Below, piece after piece: positions 1 to 9,975 of a stretch of 64,000 nucleotides of DNA. The notes under the pieces were generated by a model, which saw only the letters and a list, made by a program, of their open reading frames with translations, was not told the DNA's origin and ran no database searches. Made by a program: the position numbers and the translations under genes. Positions within the stretch are counted from its first letter, which is position 1. Every line of letters starts with the position of its first letter. This DNA comes from Micrococcales bacterium (GTDB lineage Bacteria > Actinomycetota > Actinomycetes > Actinomycetales > Microbacteriaceae), in contig JAFKIY010000002.1 of the NCBI GenBank assembly GCA_017306245.1, positions 209,412 through 273,411 on the forward strand. The letters are read 5' to 3'.

Positions 1-1
1 A

Positions 2-19
2 GGTCACGAAAGGTAACGA
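2..19 (+). promoter_or_regulatory. Direct repeat GGTCACGA / GGTAACGA, possible operator
   Basis: Two near-copies of GGTnACGA start 10 bases apart (2 and 12), about one helical turn, some 120 bases upstream of the binding-protein gene. The layout resembles GTnAC direct repeats bound by response regulators such as MtrA, but the match is short and lies at the window edge. No convincing -35/-10 pair was found between here and the gene. Confidence 0.25.
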
Positions 20-139
20 TTGGCCCGCGTTATGGCGCTGTGACCGGCAGCGGTGGAGAACTACAGGAATAGCCATTAACCTTGCAGGAACGCCAGAGTG
101 ATTCTGTCGTGTCAGCACATTCGAAACGCAAGGAGCAAC

Positions 140-1414
140 ATGAGCGTATTCGCGAAGGCCAAGGCCTCCCGCTCGAAGGGTCTGAAGTCGGTTCTCGGTG
201 GCATCGCCATTGTCGGAGTTGGAGCACTGGTTCTCAGTGGCTGCACCCCGACTACCAGCGGTGGCGACTCGGGTCCGAAGAAGGATCTCGTCCTCAAGAT
301 CGGTACCCTGCTTCCGCAGACCGGTAACCTCGCATTCCTCGGCCCGCCCGAGGAAGGTGGCGTCGCCCTCGCTGTCAAGGACGTCAACGAGGCCAACATG
401 GGTATCAAGATCGACATCACGTACGGTGACTCGGGTGACCCGGACAACAAGGCGTATGCCACGACGGTCCCGAACCTCCTGAGCCAGGGCGTGTCGGCCA
501 TCATCGGTGCTGCGGCATCCGGTGTGTCCAAGCTCGTGATCGACCAGATCACCGGTGCGGGCGTTATCCAGATGTCCCCGGCCAACACCTCGCCGGACTT
601 CACCAACTGGGATGACCACAACCTGTACTGGCGTACCGCTCCGTCGGACCTCCTCCAGGGTGAGGTTCTCGGAAACCTGATCGCCAAGGATGGCGCGAGC
701 ACGCTCGGCATCCTGGCCATCAACGACGCCTACGGTACCGGCCTCCAGAAGGTCATTGACAAGACGTTCACTGCTGCCGGCGGAAAGGTCGTTGCCACCG
801 AGTTCTACAACACGGGTGACACGAACTTCACCGCGCAGATCTCGTCGATCATGGCCCAGAAGCCGGACGCGATCATGGCGATCACGTTCGACGAGGCGCT
901 CACCATCATTCCGGCGCTCAAGGATGCCGGGTTCGACACCAGCCACCTGTACCTGAGTGATGGAAACCTCAAGCAGTACGGTGACCAGCTTCCTGCTGGC
1001 GTCATGACCGGTGCCCAGGGTACGACCCCCGGCCCCGTGCTTCCTGGCGACTTCCAGAAGCGCGTCAAGGAGGCGTACGCCGAGGCCAACAACGGCAAGG
1101 ACATGGGCGAGGACTACAGCTACGCAGGCGAGTCCTACGACGCTGTCATCCTGATCGCGCTTGCTGCTCTTGCGGCCAACTCGGTCAAGGGTGCGGACAT
1201 CGCCACCAAGCTGCAGGAAGTTTCCGGCGGCTCGGGCAACGGTGAGAAGGCGACCGACTTCAAGTCGGCGGCCACGATCATCAACAGCGGCGGCGTTGTC
1301 GACTACGACGGCTACTCCGGTGGCATCAAGTTCGACGAGCACGGCGACCCGACGGAAGCCTCGATTGGTATCTTCAAGTACGACGACACCAACCACTTCA
1401 CCCGCGAAAACTAA
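140..1414 (+). CDS. ABC transporter substrate-binding lipoprotein (branched-chain amino acid type)
   Basis: This is a 424-residue extracellular solute-binding lipoprotein of the periplasmic-binding type I fold (LivJ/LivK-like). The start is the ATG at 140 because AAGGAG lies at 130-135; an in-frame ATG at 98 has no such site. The N-terminus is basic, then hydrophobic, and ends in a lipobox with Cys35 (LSGC), so the mature protein should be tethered to the outer face of the membrane. The mature region shows the family's LLPQTG and AIIGAAASG stretches. The gene is convergent with, not part of, the liv permease/ATPase operon that ends at 1577, so receptor and translocator are transcribed separately. 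The substrate could be amino acids, amides or urea; the sequence does not decide. Confidence 0.9.
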   Translation: MSVFAKAKASRSKGLKSVLGGIAIVGVGALVLSGCTPTTSGGDSGPKKDLVLKIGTLLPQTGNLAFLGPPEEGGVALAVKDVNEANMGIKIDITYGDSGDPDNKAYATTVPNLLSQGVSAIIGAAASGVSKLVIDQITGAGVIQMSPANTSPDFTNWDDHNLYWRTAPSDLLQGEVLGNLIAKDGASTLGILAINDAYGTGLQKVIDKTFTAAGGKVVATEFYNTGDTNFTAQISSIMAQKPDAIMAITFDEALTIIPALKDAGFDTSHLYLSDGNLKQYGDQLPAGVMTGAQGTTPGPVLPGDFQKRVKEAYAEANNGKDMGEDYSYAGESYDAVILIALAALAANSVKGADIATKLQEVSGGSGNGEKATDFKSAATIINSGGVVDYDGYSGGIKFDEHGDPTEASIGIFKYDDTNHFTREN

Positions 1415-1435
1415 GTTGACGCACTGAAGTGAGCA

Positions 1436-1464
1436 GGGCCCCGACCGCAAGGTCGGGGCCCTTT
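1436..1464 (+). terminator. Rho-independent terminator of the binding-protein gene
   Basis: A perfect 11-bp stem GGGCCCCGACC (1436-1446), a GCAA loop and the complementary arm (1451-1461) are followed by TTT. It lies 21 bases after the stop codon. Confidence 0.85.
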
Positions 1465-1523
1465 GCTTGCCCTCAGCCTCTTCGGATACCGGCCGCTTCG
1501 AGAACCTCAAAGAAAGACGCACG

Positions 1524-1553
1524 GAAAAGGCCCCGACTGCCAGAGTCGGGGCC
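1524..1553 (-). terminator. Terminator of the liv operon (minus strand)
   Basis: A 10-bp stem (1529-1538 with 1544-1553) is followed on the minus strand by CC-free TTTT after the stem base (AAAA at 1525-1528 on plus). Its arm is nearly the same sequence as the facing terminator at 1436-1461, so two sister hairpins sit back to back. Confidence 0.8.
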
Positions 1554-1576
1554 CTCCGTGAAACCGTTGGCGCGTG

Positions 1577-2323
1577 CTACGCGGCGTCCTCGCCGAGTGT
1601 GCCGAGGTAGAGGCTGATCACCTTTGGATCGTTGAGGAGATCGCGTCCTGTGCCCGTGTACGCGTCCGTACCCTGGTCGAGGACGTACGCGCGGTCGCAC
1701 AGCTGCAGGCAGCGGCGCGCGTTCTGCTCGACCATGATGGTCGTCACGCCGGCCTTGTTGATGTCGGACACCCGGATGAACGCCTCATCCTGCCGAACGG
1801 GGGAAAGCCCGGCAGACGGTTCGTCCAACAGCAGCACGTGCGGATCCATCATCAGCGCTCGCGACATGGCGACCATTTGGCGTTCCCCGCCGGAAAGTGA
1901 GCCGGCGCGCTGCTTCAGCCGCGCCCCGACCTCGGCGAAGATCGACGTGACGAATTCGAGGCGCTGCTTGTAGATCTTGGGGTTCTGGTACAGCCCCATC
2001 TCCAGGTTCTCCTCGATGGACAGGCTCGGGAAGATGTTGTTGTTCTGCGGCACCATGCCGACACCGCGTGCCACGAGCTTGTTGGCTTTCAGCCCGGTGA
2101 TGTTCTCGCCGTTCAGGAGGATCTCGCCGCTGCGGATCTTCACCTGCCCGAAGATCGCCTTCAGGAGCGTGGACTTGCCAGCGCCGTTCGGCCCGATGAT
2201 CCCGATCAACTCGCCCTGCGCGGCGTTGAGGGAGCAATCGTTCAGGATGTCCACCCCGGGCAGGTATCCGGCCGTCAATTCCCGGACGTCAATGACCAGG
2301 GGCTTCTCAGCAGCGGAGCTCAT
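1577..2323 (-). CDS. livF: Branched-chain amino acid ABC transporter ATP-binding protein LivF
   Basis: This is a 248-residue cytoplasmic ATPase of the LivF type. It has Walker A GPNGAGKST near residue 45, signature LSGGERQ near 145, and Walker B VLLLDEP followed by a switch His region (VEQNAR). It is the last gene of livH-livM-livG-livF. Its ATG overlaps the livG stop by 4 bases (ATGA, 2320-2323), which indicates translational coupling. It should pair with LivG to power import of the substrate captured by the lipoprotein encoded at 140-1414. Confidence 0.93.
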   Translation of the reverse strand: MSSAAEKPLVIDVRELTAGYLPGVDILNDCSLNAAQGELIGIIGPNGAGKSTLLKAIFGQVKIRSGEILLNGENITGLKANKLVARGVGMVPQNNNIFPSLSIEENLEMGLYQNPKIYKQRLEFVTSIFAEVGARLKQRAGSLSGGERQMVAMSRALMMDPHVLLLDEPSAGLSPVRQDEAFIRVSDINKAGVTTIMVEQNARRCLQLCDRAYVLDQGTDAYTGTGRDLLNDPKVISLYLGTLGEDAA

Positions 2324-3222
2324 GACTTCTTCTCCTTCTTCGGCGTCGCTACGGTTTCGATTCGCCCCGTGACGACACCGAGGTCGGTATCCATGTGGCT
2401 GCCCAGGTAGGCGTCGATGACCGCCGTGTTCTTCATGACATCATCCGGCGGACCCTCGGCAACGATACGGCCCTCCGCCATGACGATGACCCAGTCCGAA
2501 ATGTGGCGGACCATCTGCATATCGTGCTCAACGAACAGCACCGTCATGCCATCCGCTTTGAGCCCGAGAATGTGGTCAAGGAGGGATTGGGTCAGGGCCG
2601 GGTTCACGCCTGCCATCGGTTCGTCGAGCATGACCAGCGTGGGGTCGCTCATGAGGGCCCTGGCCATCTCGAGCAGCTTCCGCTGGCCGCCGGAAAGGCT
2701 CGCGGCGAAATCATCCTGCTTGGTGTCGAGCTTGAACCGCTTGAGAAGTTCGAGCGCCTTCTGTTCGATCTCGTCGTCCTGCTTGCGCCACAACCATGGC
2801 AGCATCGCGGTGAAGAATCGCTCGCCGGACTGGCCTTTGGCACCGAGCTTCATGTTTTCCAGAACCGACAACATGGCCAGAGACTTCGTCAGCTGGAACG
2901 TCCGCACCTGGCCCATCCGGGAGGTCTTGAATGCCGGGACCCCGGAGATCGAGGTCCCATCGAAGGACCATTCTCCGGTATCTGGCTTGTCGAAGCCGGT
3001 CAGCAGGTTGAAGAAGGTCGTCTTTCCGGCACCGTTCGGACCGATGAGGGCGGTGATCGCATTGCGCGGGATTTCGACGTGGTCCACGTCGACGGCCTTG
3101 AGGCCGCCGAAGCTGCGGGTGACGTTGTCCGCGACGATGATCGGGTCCACCTTGGGAACGCCGGGCCGGATCTCACCGACGTGAAGCCCGGTGGACCGCG
3201 TGGTGTTGGTATCAGCGGGCAT
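2320..3222 (-). CDS. livG: Branched-chain amino acid ABC transporter ATP-binding protein LivG
   Basis: This is a 300-residue ATPase with Walker A GPNGAGKTT, signature LSGGQRK and Walker B MLDEPMAGVN. LivG proteins are longer than LivF; here about 20 extra residues at each end add a polar head and a Lys-rich tail (KKEKKS). The start overlaps the 3' end of livM by 11 bases and the stop overlaps livF by 4, so the operon is tightly coupled. It forms the ATPase pair with LivF on the cytoplasmic side of LivH/LivM. Confidence 0.92.
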   Translation of the reverse strand: MPADTNTTRSTGLHVGEIRPGVPKVDPIIVADNVTRSFGGLKAVDVDHVEIPRNAITALIGPNGAGKTTFFNLLTGFDKPDTGEWSFDGTSISGVPAFKTSRMGQVRTFQLTKSLAMLSVLENMKLGAKGQSGERFFTAMLPWLWRKQDDEIEQKALELLKRFKLDTKQDDFAASLSGGQRKLLEMARALMSDPTLVMLDEPMAGVNPALTQSLLDHILGLKADGMTVLFVEHDMQMVRHISDWVIVMAEGRIVAEGPPDDVMKNTAVIDAYLGSHMDTDLGVVTGRIETVATPKKEKKS

Positions 3223-4195
3223 TGAAGGTCAACTCCTTCTTGTTGCCGAGGAGTCCCTGCGGCCGATATATGACGATGAGCATAAGTGCCAGACCGATCA
3301 ACACGAACCGCATGATGTTCGCCTGCTGATTGGACATGAACGGAAGCAGTCCAGCCTCAACCATTCGGGGAAGCAGGTTGGAAAGGAACGCCATGATCAC
3401 CCAGAACAGAACCGAACCGACCACGGGTCCGAAGATCGTCGCCGCGCCGCCGAGCAGCAGAACCGTCCAGAGGAAGAACGTCAGAGATGGCACGTAGGCG
3501 CCGGGGATGACTGCGGAGGGCAGGGCGAACACGACGCCGCCGAGCGAGCCGAACACCCCACCGAGGATGAGCGCCTGCATTTTGTAAGAGAACACGTTCT
3601 TTCCGAGCGCCCGCACAGCATCCTCATCTTCGCGAATGCCCTTGAGCACGCGTCCCCACGGGCTGCGCATGAGCAGCCAGGTGATGAGAAGCGCGACAGC
3701 GAGCAGGAAGATGCCGAAAATGCGCACCCACCAGTCCGTCTCGTTGTAGGTGAACGGACCGAACCCGTACGTCCCCTTGGGGATCGGATTGGCAGCTCGG
3801 AAGCTCTCGTGGTAGCCCCCGAGCCCATCCGCCGAGTTCGTCACCGCATCGAACGCAGTCGTCTGGAAGAGGAGCCGCACAGTTTCCGCCAGCGCGATCG
3901 TCGCAATCGCGAGGTAGTCCGCCCGCAACCGCAGCGTGGGAATACCGAGGATCAGCGCGAACACCACGGAGGCGGCGATCCCGACGAGAATGCCCGCCCA
4001 CCAGGGGAAGCCGAAGGTGAGAATCGAGATGGCGTACCCGTACGCACCGAGGGCCATGAAGCCCGCCTGCCCGAAGTTCAGCAGCCCCCCGTACCCGAAG
4101 TGAATCGCGAGGCCGACCGTGGCTAGCGCGTAGGCGATGGTTTCCGGATTGATGATCCAGACGACCGAATTAGAGAAAATTGCGCCCCAGTCCAT
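3212..4195 (-). CDS. livM: Branched-chain amino acid ABC transporter permease LivM
   Basis: This is a 327-residue polytopic permease. The conserved LivM block LRLRADYLAIATIALAE is present near residue 95, and the C-terminus carries the family's RPQGLLG motif. The minus-strand start ATG at 4195 has AGGAG seven bases upstream. It lies 8 bases after livH and overlaps livG by 11. It should form the heteromeric membrane channel with LivH. Confidence 0.92.
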   Translation of the reverse strand: MDWGAIFSNSVVWIINPETIAYALATVGLAIHFGYGGLLNFGQAGFMALGAYGYAISILTFGFPWWAGILVGIAASVVFALILGIPTLRLRADYLAIATIALAETVRLLFQTTAFDAVTNSADGLGGYHESFRAANPIPKGTYGFGPFTYNETDWWVRIFGIFLLAVALLITWLLMRSPWGRVLKGIREDEDAVRALGKNVFSYKMQALILGGVFGSLGGVVFALPSAVIPGAYVPSLTFFLWTVLLLGGAATIFGPVVGSVLFWVIMAFLSNLLPRMVEAGLLPFMSNQQANIMRFVLIGLALMLIVIYRPQGLLGNKKELTFNAR

Positions 4196-4203
4196 GAGAT
4201 CTC

Positions 4204-5544
4204 CTAACCTATTCTCTCTCGTCGGCCGAGAAGCCCCTGTGGCCTGACCAGCAGCACGATGATCAACACAACGAACGGACCAACGTACTTCACGTCCGAA
4301 GGAATCCAGAGCGTCGACAACTCAACCAGAAGGCCCACAATGATCGAGCCGACGAGAGCGCCGTAAGCGGTGCCGAGTCCGCCAAGCACGACGGCGGCGA
4401 AAATCAGGAGCAGGATCTGCCAACCCATATCCCATTTGATGCCCGGCCGGAAGTACGCCCACAGGATTCCGGACAGGCCGGCGAGCGCGGATCCGAAGAT
4501 CCAGACGATGCGGACGACGCGATCGACGTCGATGCCGGAGGTGGCTGCCAGCGACGAGTTGTCGGCGATGGCGCGCGTTGCCTTGCCGATCTTGGTTCGC
4601 TGCAGCCAGTACGCGACCAGAAGCAGCATGACGATGCTGATCCCCATGCTCACCATGTCGGTCACGGACAACGCGATCGGTCCCAGTAGCTGGATCTTCT
4701 TCGACCCCGTGTCAGGCAGCTGATAGGTTCTGCCGCCGTAGAAATACTGGAACACGTAGCGGAGAGCGAGGGAGAACCCGATGCTCACGATCATGAGTTG
4801 CACGATGCTCAGCCCTCGAATTCTCAAGGGTTTCCACAGAGCGACATCCTGAAGCCAACCAAGAACACCGGTGAGTATGACGGCGAGCGGGAACGCGATC
4901 CAGATCGGCCACACCAGGATCACGCTGAACGTGAGCGCCATGAGCGCACCGAACGTCACCATCTCCGCGTGCGCGAAGTTGGCTATCCCGGTTGTCCCGA
5001 AAACGAGGGAGAGGCCGATGGCTGCGAGAGCGAGCATGAGGCCGAAGTTCAGGCCGTTGATTGCGCGGCTCACAAATTGGTCGAAGAAACTCACCGTCTC
5101 GCGAACACCCTGACCGAGGAAGAAGTTCACCGATTTGCTGTCCGTCAGGCCGAACTCGGCCTCGATCGTTGCGCCCTTCTCCGAAATCGTGAGGCGATCG
5201 TTGCCCTCCTGGCTGACGATCACGCCCTTGGGGAGCGTGGATTCAACGAGGGTGATGTCGTATTTTTTCTTTTCCGGGACGCCGACGCTCCACTGGCCCT
5301 TCTCGTCGGTCTTCACGGTGGCGCTGTAGCCATTGCCGGACACGTCGATTTCGACGCCGGCGAGAGGCTTGTCGTTGTATTTGACGTTTCCGCTGAAAAC
5401 GTATTGGTATTTGTCGGTGTTCACGTCATCGGCGTGTGCCGGGGTCACCGCTGTCATTGCGAAAGCCATCGACGCCAACAGAACCGCGAACAGGAGCATG
5501 ATTGGCCGCTTCACAAGCGAGCGAGACCGTTGCGCAGGAACCAC
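4204..5544 (-). CDS. livH: LivH-type permease with an exported N-terminal beta-sandwich-like domain
   Basis: The C-terminal two thirds (about residue 150 on) is a standard LivH permease ending in RPQGLLG. Typical LivH proteins are near 290-300 residues, but this one is 446. The extra N-terminus is a cleavable-looking signal (KR, hydrophobic core, AHA before Asp39) followed by about 90 residues with an alternating beta pattern (FSGNVKYNDKPLAGVEIDV, then DEKGQWSVGVP), resembling carboxypeptidase-regulatory/CnaB-like sandwich domains. The GTG start at 5542-5544 is chosen because GGAGG lies 5 bases upstream. The exported domain may contact substrate, cell wall or the binding lipoprotein; that is inference. 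It is the first gene of the operon. Confidence 0.88.
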   Translation of the reverse strand: MVPAQRSRSLVKRPIMLLFAVLLASMAFAMTAVTPAHADDVNTDKYQYVFSGNVKYNDKPLAGVEIDVSGNGYSATVKTDEKGQWSVGVPEKKKYDITLVESTLPKGVIVSQEGNDRLTISEKGATIEAEFGLTDSKSVNFFLGQGVRETVSFFDQFVSRAINGLNFGLMLALAAIGLSLVFGTTGIANFAHAEMVTFGALMALTFSVILVWPIWIAFPLAVILTGVLGWLQDVALWKPLRIRGLSIVQLMIVSIGFSLALRYVFQYFYGGRTYQLPDTGSKKIQLLGPIALSVTDMVSMGISIVMLLLVAYWLQRTKIGKATRAIADNSSLAATSGIDVDRVVRIVWIFGSALAGLSGILWAYFRPGIKWDMGWQILLLIFAAVVLGGLGTAYGALVGSIIVGLLVELSTLWIPSDVKYVGPFVVLIIVLLVRPQGLLGRRERIG

Positions 5545-5623
5545 GAGACCTCCAAGACGGGCCAGCGGGAGAGGGTTGCGGATCTCGGGTTCTGGCTGCC
5601 GTCATCGTTGACAGTACTTGCCG

Positions 5624-5653
5624 ATTATGTCCTATCTTGGCCCCCAGAGCCAA
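5624..5653 (-). promoter_or_regulatory. Candidate livH operon promoter
   Basis: On the minus strand TTGGCT (5653-5648) is followed after 18 bases by CATAAT (5629-5624), about 80 bases before the livH start. The opposite strand of this divergent region carries TTGACA at 5608-5613, without a good -10 box. Confidence 0.4.
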
Positions 5654-5700
5654 CACAAACGAGCGCGGGCGGCGACGGGACGGCGCAAACGATACGATGA

Positions 5701-7263
<1,563 letters not shown>

Positions 7264-7281
7264 TTGCACGACGGAAGTGAC

Positions 7282-7953
7282 ATGAAACTTCTTCTCACCT
7301 CCGGCGGCGTCACGAACCCGAGCATCCGCGCCGCACTCGTCGACCTGCTCGGCAAACCGATCGAGGAGTCGACCGCGCTGTGCATCCCGACGGCGCAATA
7401 CGGGCATCCCTGGGTCGGGCCGGGCGTCAAAGTTTGGGAGTTCATTAGCGGGCACTCCCAGAACCCCATGGTCGACCTGGGGTGGAAATCCGTCGGGGTA
7501 CTCGAATTGACTGCGCTGCCGAGTCTCAGCGAGGAGCGCTGGATGCCGGTCGTCCGTGAGGCGGATGTGTTCCTGGCGGCGGGCGGCGATGCGCTTTACC
7601 TGTGCCACTGGATGCGGGAGTCGGGGTTGGCCGACATGCTTCCGACGCTGGACACGCAGGTGTGGGTGGGGCTCAGCGCAGGCAGCATGGTCATGACGCC
7701 GCAGATTGGCAAAGAGTTCATGGGATGGCCGCCCCTCACCGGCAACGACAGCGCGCTCGGCGTGGTCGACTTTTGCCTTTGCCCGCACCTCGCGCCGGAC
7801 GGCGCGCCGGGTAACCCCATGGCGGCGGCGGTGAAGTGGGCGGCGGGGGTTTCCCACGAGTCGTATGCCATGGACGACCAGACCGCGATCACCGTGGTGG
7901 ATGGCGTTGTCAGCGTCATTTCCGAGGGGACCTGGCGGCACTTCCCCCAGTAG
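7282..7953 (+). CDS. Peptidase S51 (dipeptidase E-like) family protein
   Basis: This is a 223-residue cytoplasmic protein of the S51 family, related to aspartyl dipeptidase PepE and cyanophycinase. The nucleophile motif GLSAGSM puts the catalytic Ser at residue 132, with the preceding family motif AAGGDALYL. The start is the ATG at 7282 behind GGAAGTGAC. It lies 18 bases after guaB and is probably co-transcribed. Substrate specificity (Asp-X dipeptides or another small peptide) cannot be read from the sequence. Confidence 0.82.
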   Translation: MKLLLTSGGVTNPSIRAALVDLLGKPIEESTALCIPTAQYGHPWVGPGVKVWEFISGHSQNPMVDLGWKSVGVLELTALPSLSEERWMPVVREADVFLAAGGDALYLCHWMRESGLADMLPTLDTQVWVGLSAGSMVMTPQIGKEFMGWPPLTGNDSALGVVDFCLCPHLAPDGAPGNPMAAAVKWAAGVSHESYAMDDQTAITVVDGVVSVISEGTWRHFPQ

Positions 7954-7995
7954 ACGGAAGGTAACGGCGAACTGGTGGATGGCGACGATGCGGTT

Positions 7996-8074
7996 GCGGC
8001 GGGCGGAGGGCTCTGGGGGTTCTGCCCAAGGATGCCCGCCGAACCCGGAACCCCCAAAACCCTCCGCCCGCCGC
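7996..8074. repeat. Long imperfect inverted repeat (79 bp)
   Basis: Arms 7996-8010 and 8060-8074 pair perfectly over 15 bases (GCGGCGGGCGGAGGG). After a 4-base mismatch, 8015-8022 and 8048-8055 pair over 8 more. The loop is 25 bases and no T run follows. It lies 42 bases after the peptidase gene and may terminate or insulate transcription, or be a palindromic repeat element. Confidence 0.7.
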
Positions 8075-8141
8075 CGTAGTTCGCTCCCTGAGGAGGCCTG
8101 AAGGGCCGTCTCGAAGGGAGCCAACGGAGATACCGCGGGTG

Positions 8142-8147
8142 TATTCT
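8142..8147 (+). promoter_or_regulatory. Candidate -10 box for the ABC-F gene
   Basis: TATTCT at 8142-8147 would start a transcript near 8154, leaving a leader of about 50 bases. No good -35 element is visible. Confidence 0.3.
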
Positions 8148-8206
8148 GGTCGGCTTGCCACCGGTGAGCCTTCGATACTCGGAGTCATTCATGACTGAGG
8201 CGCACC

Positions 8207-9895
8207 ATGGGTTACATCGACGTCAACGGGGTGTCCCTGTCGTTGCCGGACGGGCGGCCGCTGCTCGACGACGTGAGTTTTCGCGTGGGCGAGGGAGTGA
8301 CGAGCGCGCTCATCGGCGCGAACGGTGCCGGCAAGACGACGCTGCTGCGCATCATCCGCGGCGAGCAGAAAGCGGATGCCGGTGCCGTTTCCATCGACGG
8401 CGCACTCGGTGTCATGGACCAGTTCGTCGGGCACGTGCGCGACGAATCCACGGTGCGCGACCTGCTAATTTCCGTCGCGCCCGGGCGCATCCGAAGAGCG
8501 GCGCTCGCGCTCGACCGCTCCGAGCTCGCGATCATCGAGCGCGACGCCCTCGAAACGCAAATGAGCTACGCGGAGGCGCTCGCCGAGTACGCGGACGCCG
8601 GCGGATACGACGAGGAAACCATTTGGGACCAGTGCACGATGGCCGCGATCGGCATCCCGTTCGAGCGCGCCAAGTACCGCGAAGTGCGCACACTCTCGGG
8701 AGGCGAGCAGAAGCGGCTTGTGCTGGAGGCGCTGCTGCGCGGGCCGGATGACGTGCTGCTGCTCGACGAGCCGGACAACTACCTCGACGTGCCGGCCAAA
8801 CGCTGGCTCGAGGAGTCGCTGCGCGCCACGAAGAAGACGGTGCTCCTGGTGAGCCACGACCGTGAACTGCTCGCGCAGGCCGCCGACCGCATCATCACGC
8901 TCGAGCTGGGCGGGGCGGGCAGCACGGCCTGGACTCACGGCGGAGGCTTCGGCAACTACCACGACGCGAGGCGGGATCGGGTGGAGCGGCTCGACGAGTT
9001 GCGTCGCCGCTGGGATGAGCAGCATCTGAAGCTTCGGCAGCTCGTTCAGACGATGAAAGTGAAGGCGGCGGCGAGCGACGAGTTCGCGTCCCGGTACCAC
9101 GCCGCCGTGACGAGACTGCGCAAGTTCGAGGAGGCGGGGCCGCCGCTGGAGCGGCCGGTCGACAAGGATCTTGCCATGCGGTTGCGCGGCGACCGCACCG
9201 GCAAGCGCGCGGTCGTCTGCGAGCAACTCGAACTCACCGGGCTCATGGCGCCGTTCGATCTTGAGGTGTGGTTCGGCGACCGGGTCGCAGCGCTCGGCTC
9301 CAACGGCTCAGGCAAGTCGCACTTTTTGAGGCTCCTCGCATTGGGCGGCACGAACCCGGACCCGCGCGCCGGCCACCTCACCTCGGTGGGCGCGACACTG
9401 TCACCGGTCTCGCACAGCGGCGTGGCCAGGCTCGGCGCGCGCGTCGTTCCCGGATGGTTCGCGCAAGTGCACGAGCATCCGTCCCTCCTCGGCCGCACCG
9501 TGCTCGACATCCTGCACCGCGGCGACGACAACCGCGCAGGGATGGCGCGCGAAGCCGCGAGTCGTGCCCTCGACCGGTACGGTCTTGCTGGCGCCGCGGA
9601 GCAGAACTTCGAGTCGCTGTCCGGCGGACAACAGGCGAGGCTGCAGATCCTTCTGCTCGAACTGAGCGGAGCGACTCTGCTGCTCCTCGACGAACCGACT
9701 GACAACCTGGACCTCGTGTCGGCAGAGGCGCTGCAGGATGCGCTCGAGCGGTTCGAAGGGACCGTCATCGCCGTCACCCACGACCGGTGGTTTGCGCGAT
9801 CCTTCGACCGGTTCCTCGTCTTCGGCGCCGACGGGCGAGTCTACGAGTCGGATGAGCCCGTGTGGGATGAGGCGCGGGTCGCCCGCGCCCGCTGA
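8207..9895 (+). CDS. ABC-F family ATPase (ribosome-associated / possible antibiotic-resistance type)
   Basis: This 562-residue soluble protein has two ABC ATPase domains and no membrane segment. The first has GANGAGKTT near residue 40, LSGGEQKR and LLLDEPDNYLD; the second has GSNGSGKSH, LSGGQQAR and LLLDEPTDNLD. Between them is a charged helical linker (about residues 240-310, RVERLDELRRRWDEQHLKLRQL), as expected for the P-site tRNA interaction motif of ABC-F proteins. Members act on the ribosome as translation factors or protect it from antibiotics; which applies is not decidable here. The start is ATG 8207 after GAGGCGCACC. The stop lies at the edge of the 9894-9975 palindrome. Confidence 0.88.
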   Translation: MGYIDVNGVSLSLPDGRPLLDDVSFRVGEGVTSALIGANGAGKTTLLRIIRGEQKADAGAVSIDGALGVMDQFVGHVRDESTVRDLLISVAPGRIRRAALALDRSELAIIERDALETQMSYAEALAEYADAGGYDEETIWDQCTMAAIGIPFERAKYREVRTLSGGEQKRLVLEALLRGPDDVLLLDEPDNYLDVPAKRWLEESLRATKKTVLLVSHDRELLAQAADRIITLELGGAGSTAWTHGGGFGNYHDARRDRVERLDELRRRWDEQHLKLRQLVQTMKVKAAASDEFASRYHAAVTRLRKFEEAGPPLERPVDKDLAMRLRGDRTGKRAVVCEQLELTGLMAPFDLEVWFGDRVAALGSNGSGKSHFLRLLALGGTNPDPRAGHLTSVGATLSPVSHSGVARLGARVVPGWFAQVHEHPSLLGRTVLDILHRGDDNRAGMAREAASRALDRYGLAGAAEQNFESLSGGQQARLQILLLELSGATLLLLDEPTDNLDLVSAEALQDALERFEGTVIAVTHDRWFARSFDRFLVFGADGRVYESDEPVWDEARVARAR

Positions 9896-9975
9896 CTTTC
9901 ATTATTCAGGAGGTGGTGTGAAAGTTGAGCCGTACTGGTCACTCCTGCCCCATCACCTCCTGAATGATGAAAGTC
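9894..9975. repeat. 82-bp palindrome between convergent genes, likely bidirectional terminator
   Basis: Arms 9894-9915 and 9954-9975 match over 21 of 22 bases (GACTTTCAT...GAGGTG), and pairing extends a few bases inward. It contains the last two bases of the ABC-F stop codon and the last codons plus stop of the facing lyase gene, so both reading frames end in it. A hairpin at this place would stop transcription from both sides. Its 82-bp length equals that of the elements at 19810, 20898, 28242 and 30828, although its arms are not clearly related. Confidence 0.8.

Noticed and set aside
7996..8074. Membership of the 79-bp inverted repeat in the 82-bp family
   Set aside because: Its length and arm sequence differ and it has no AAAT-NN-AGGA pattern.
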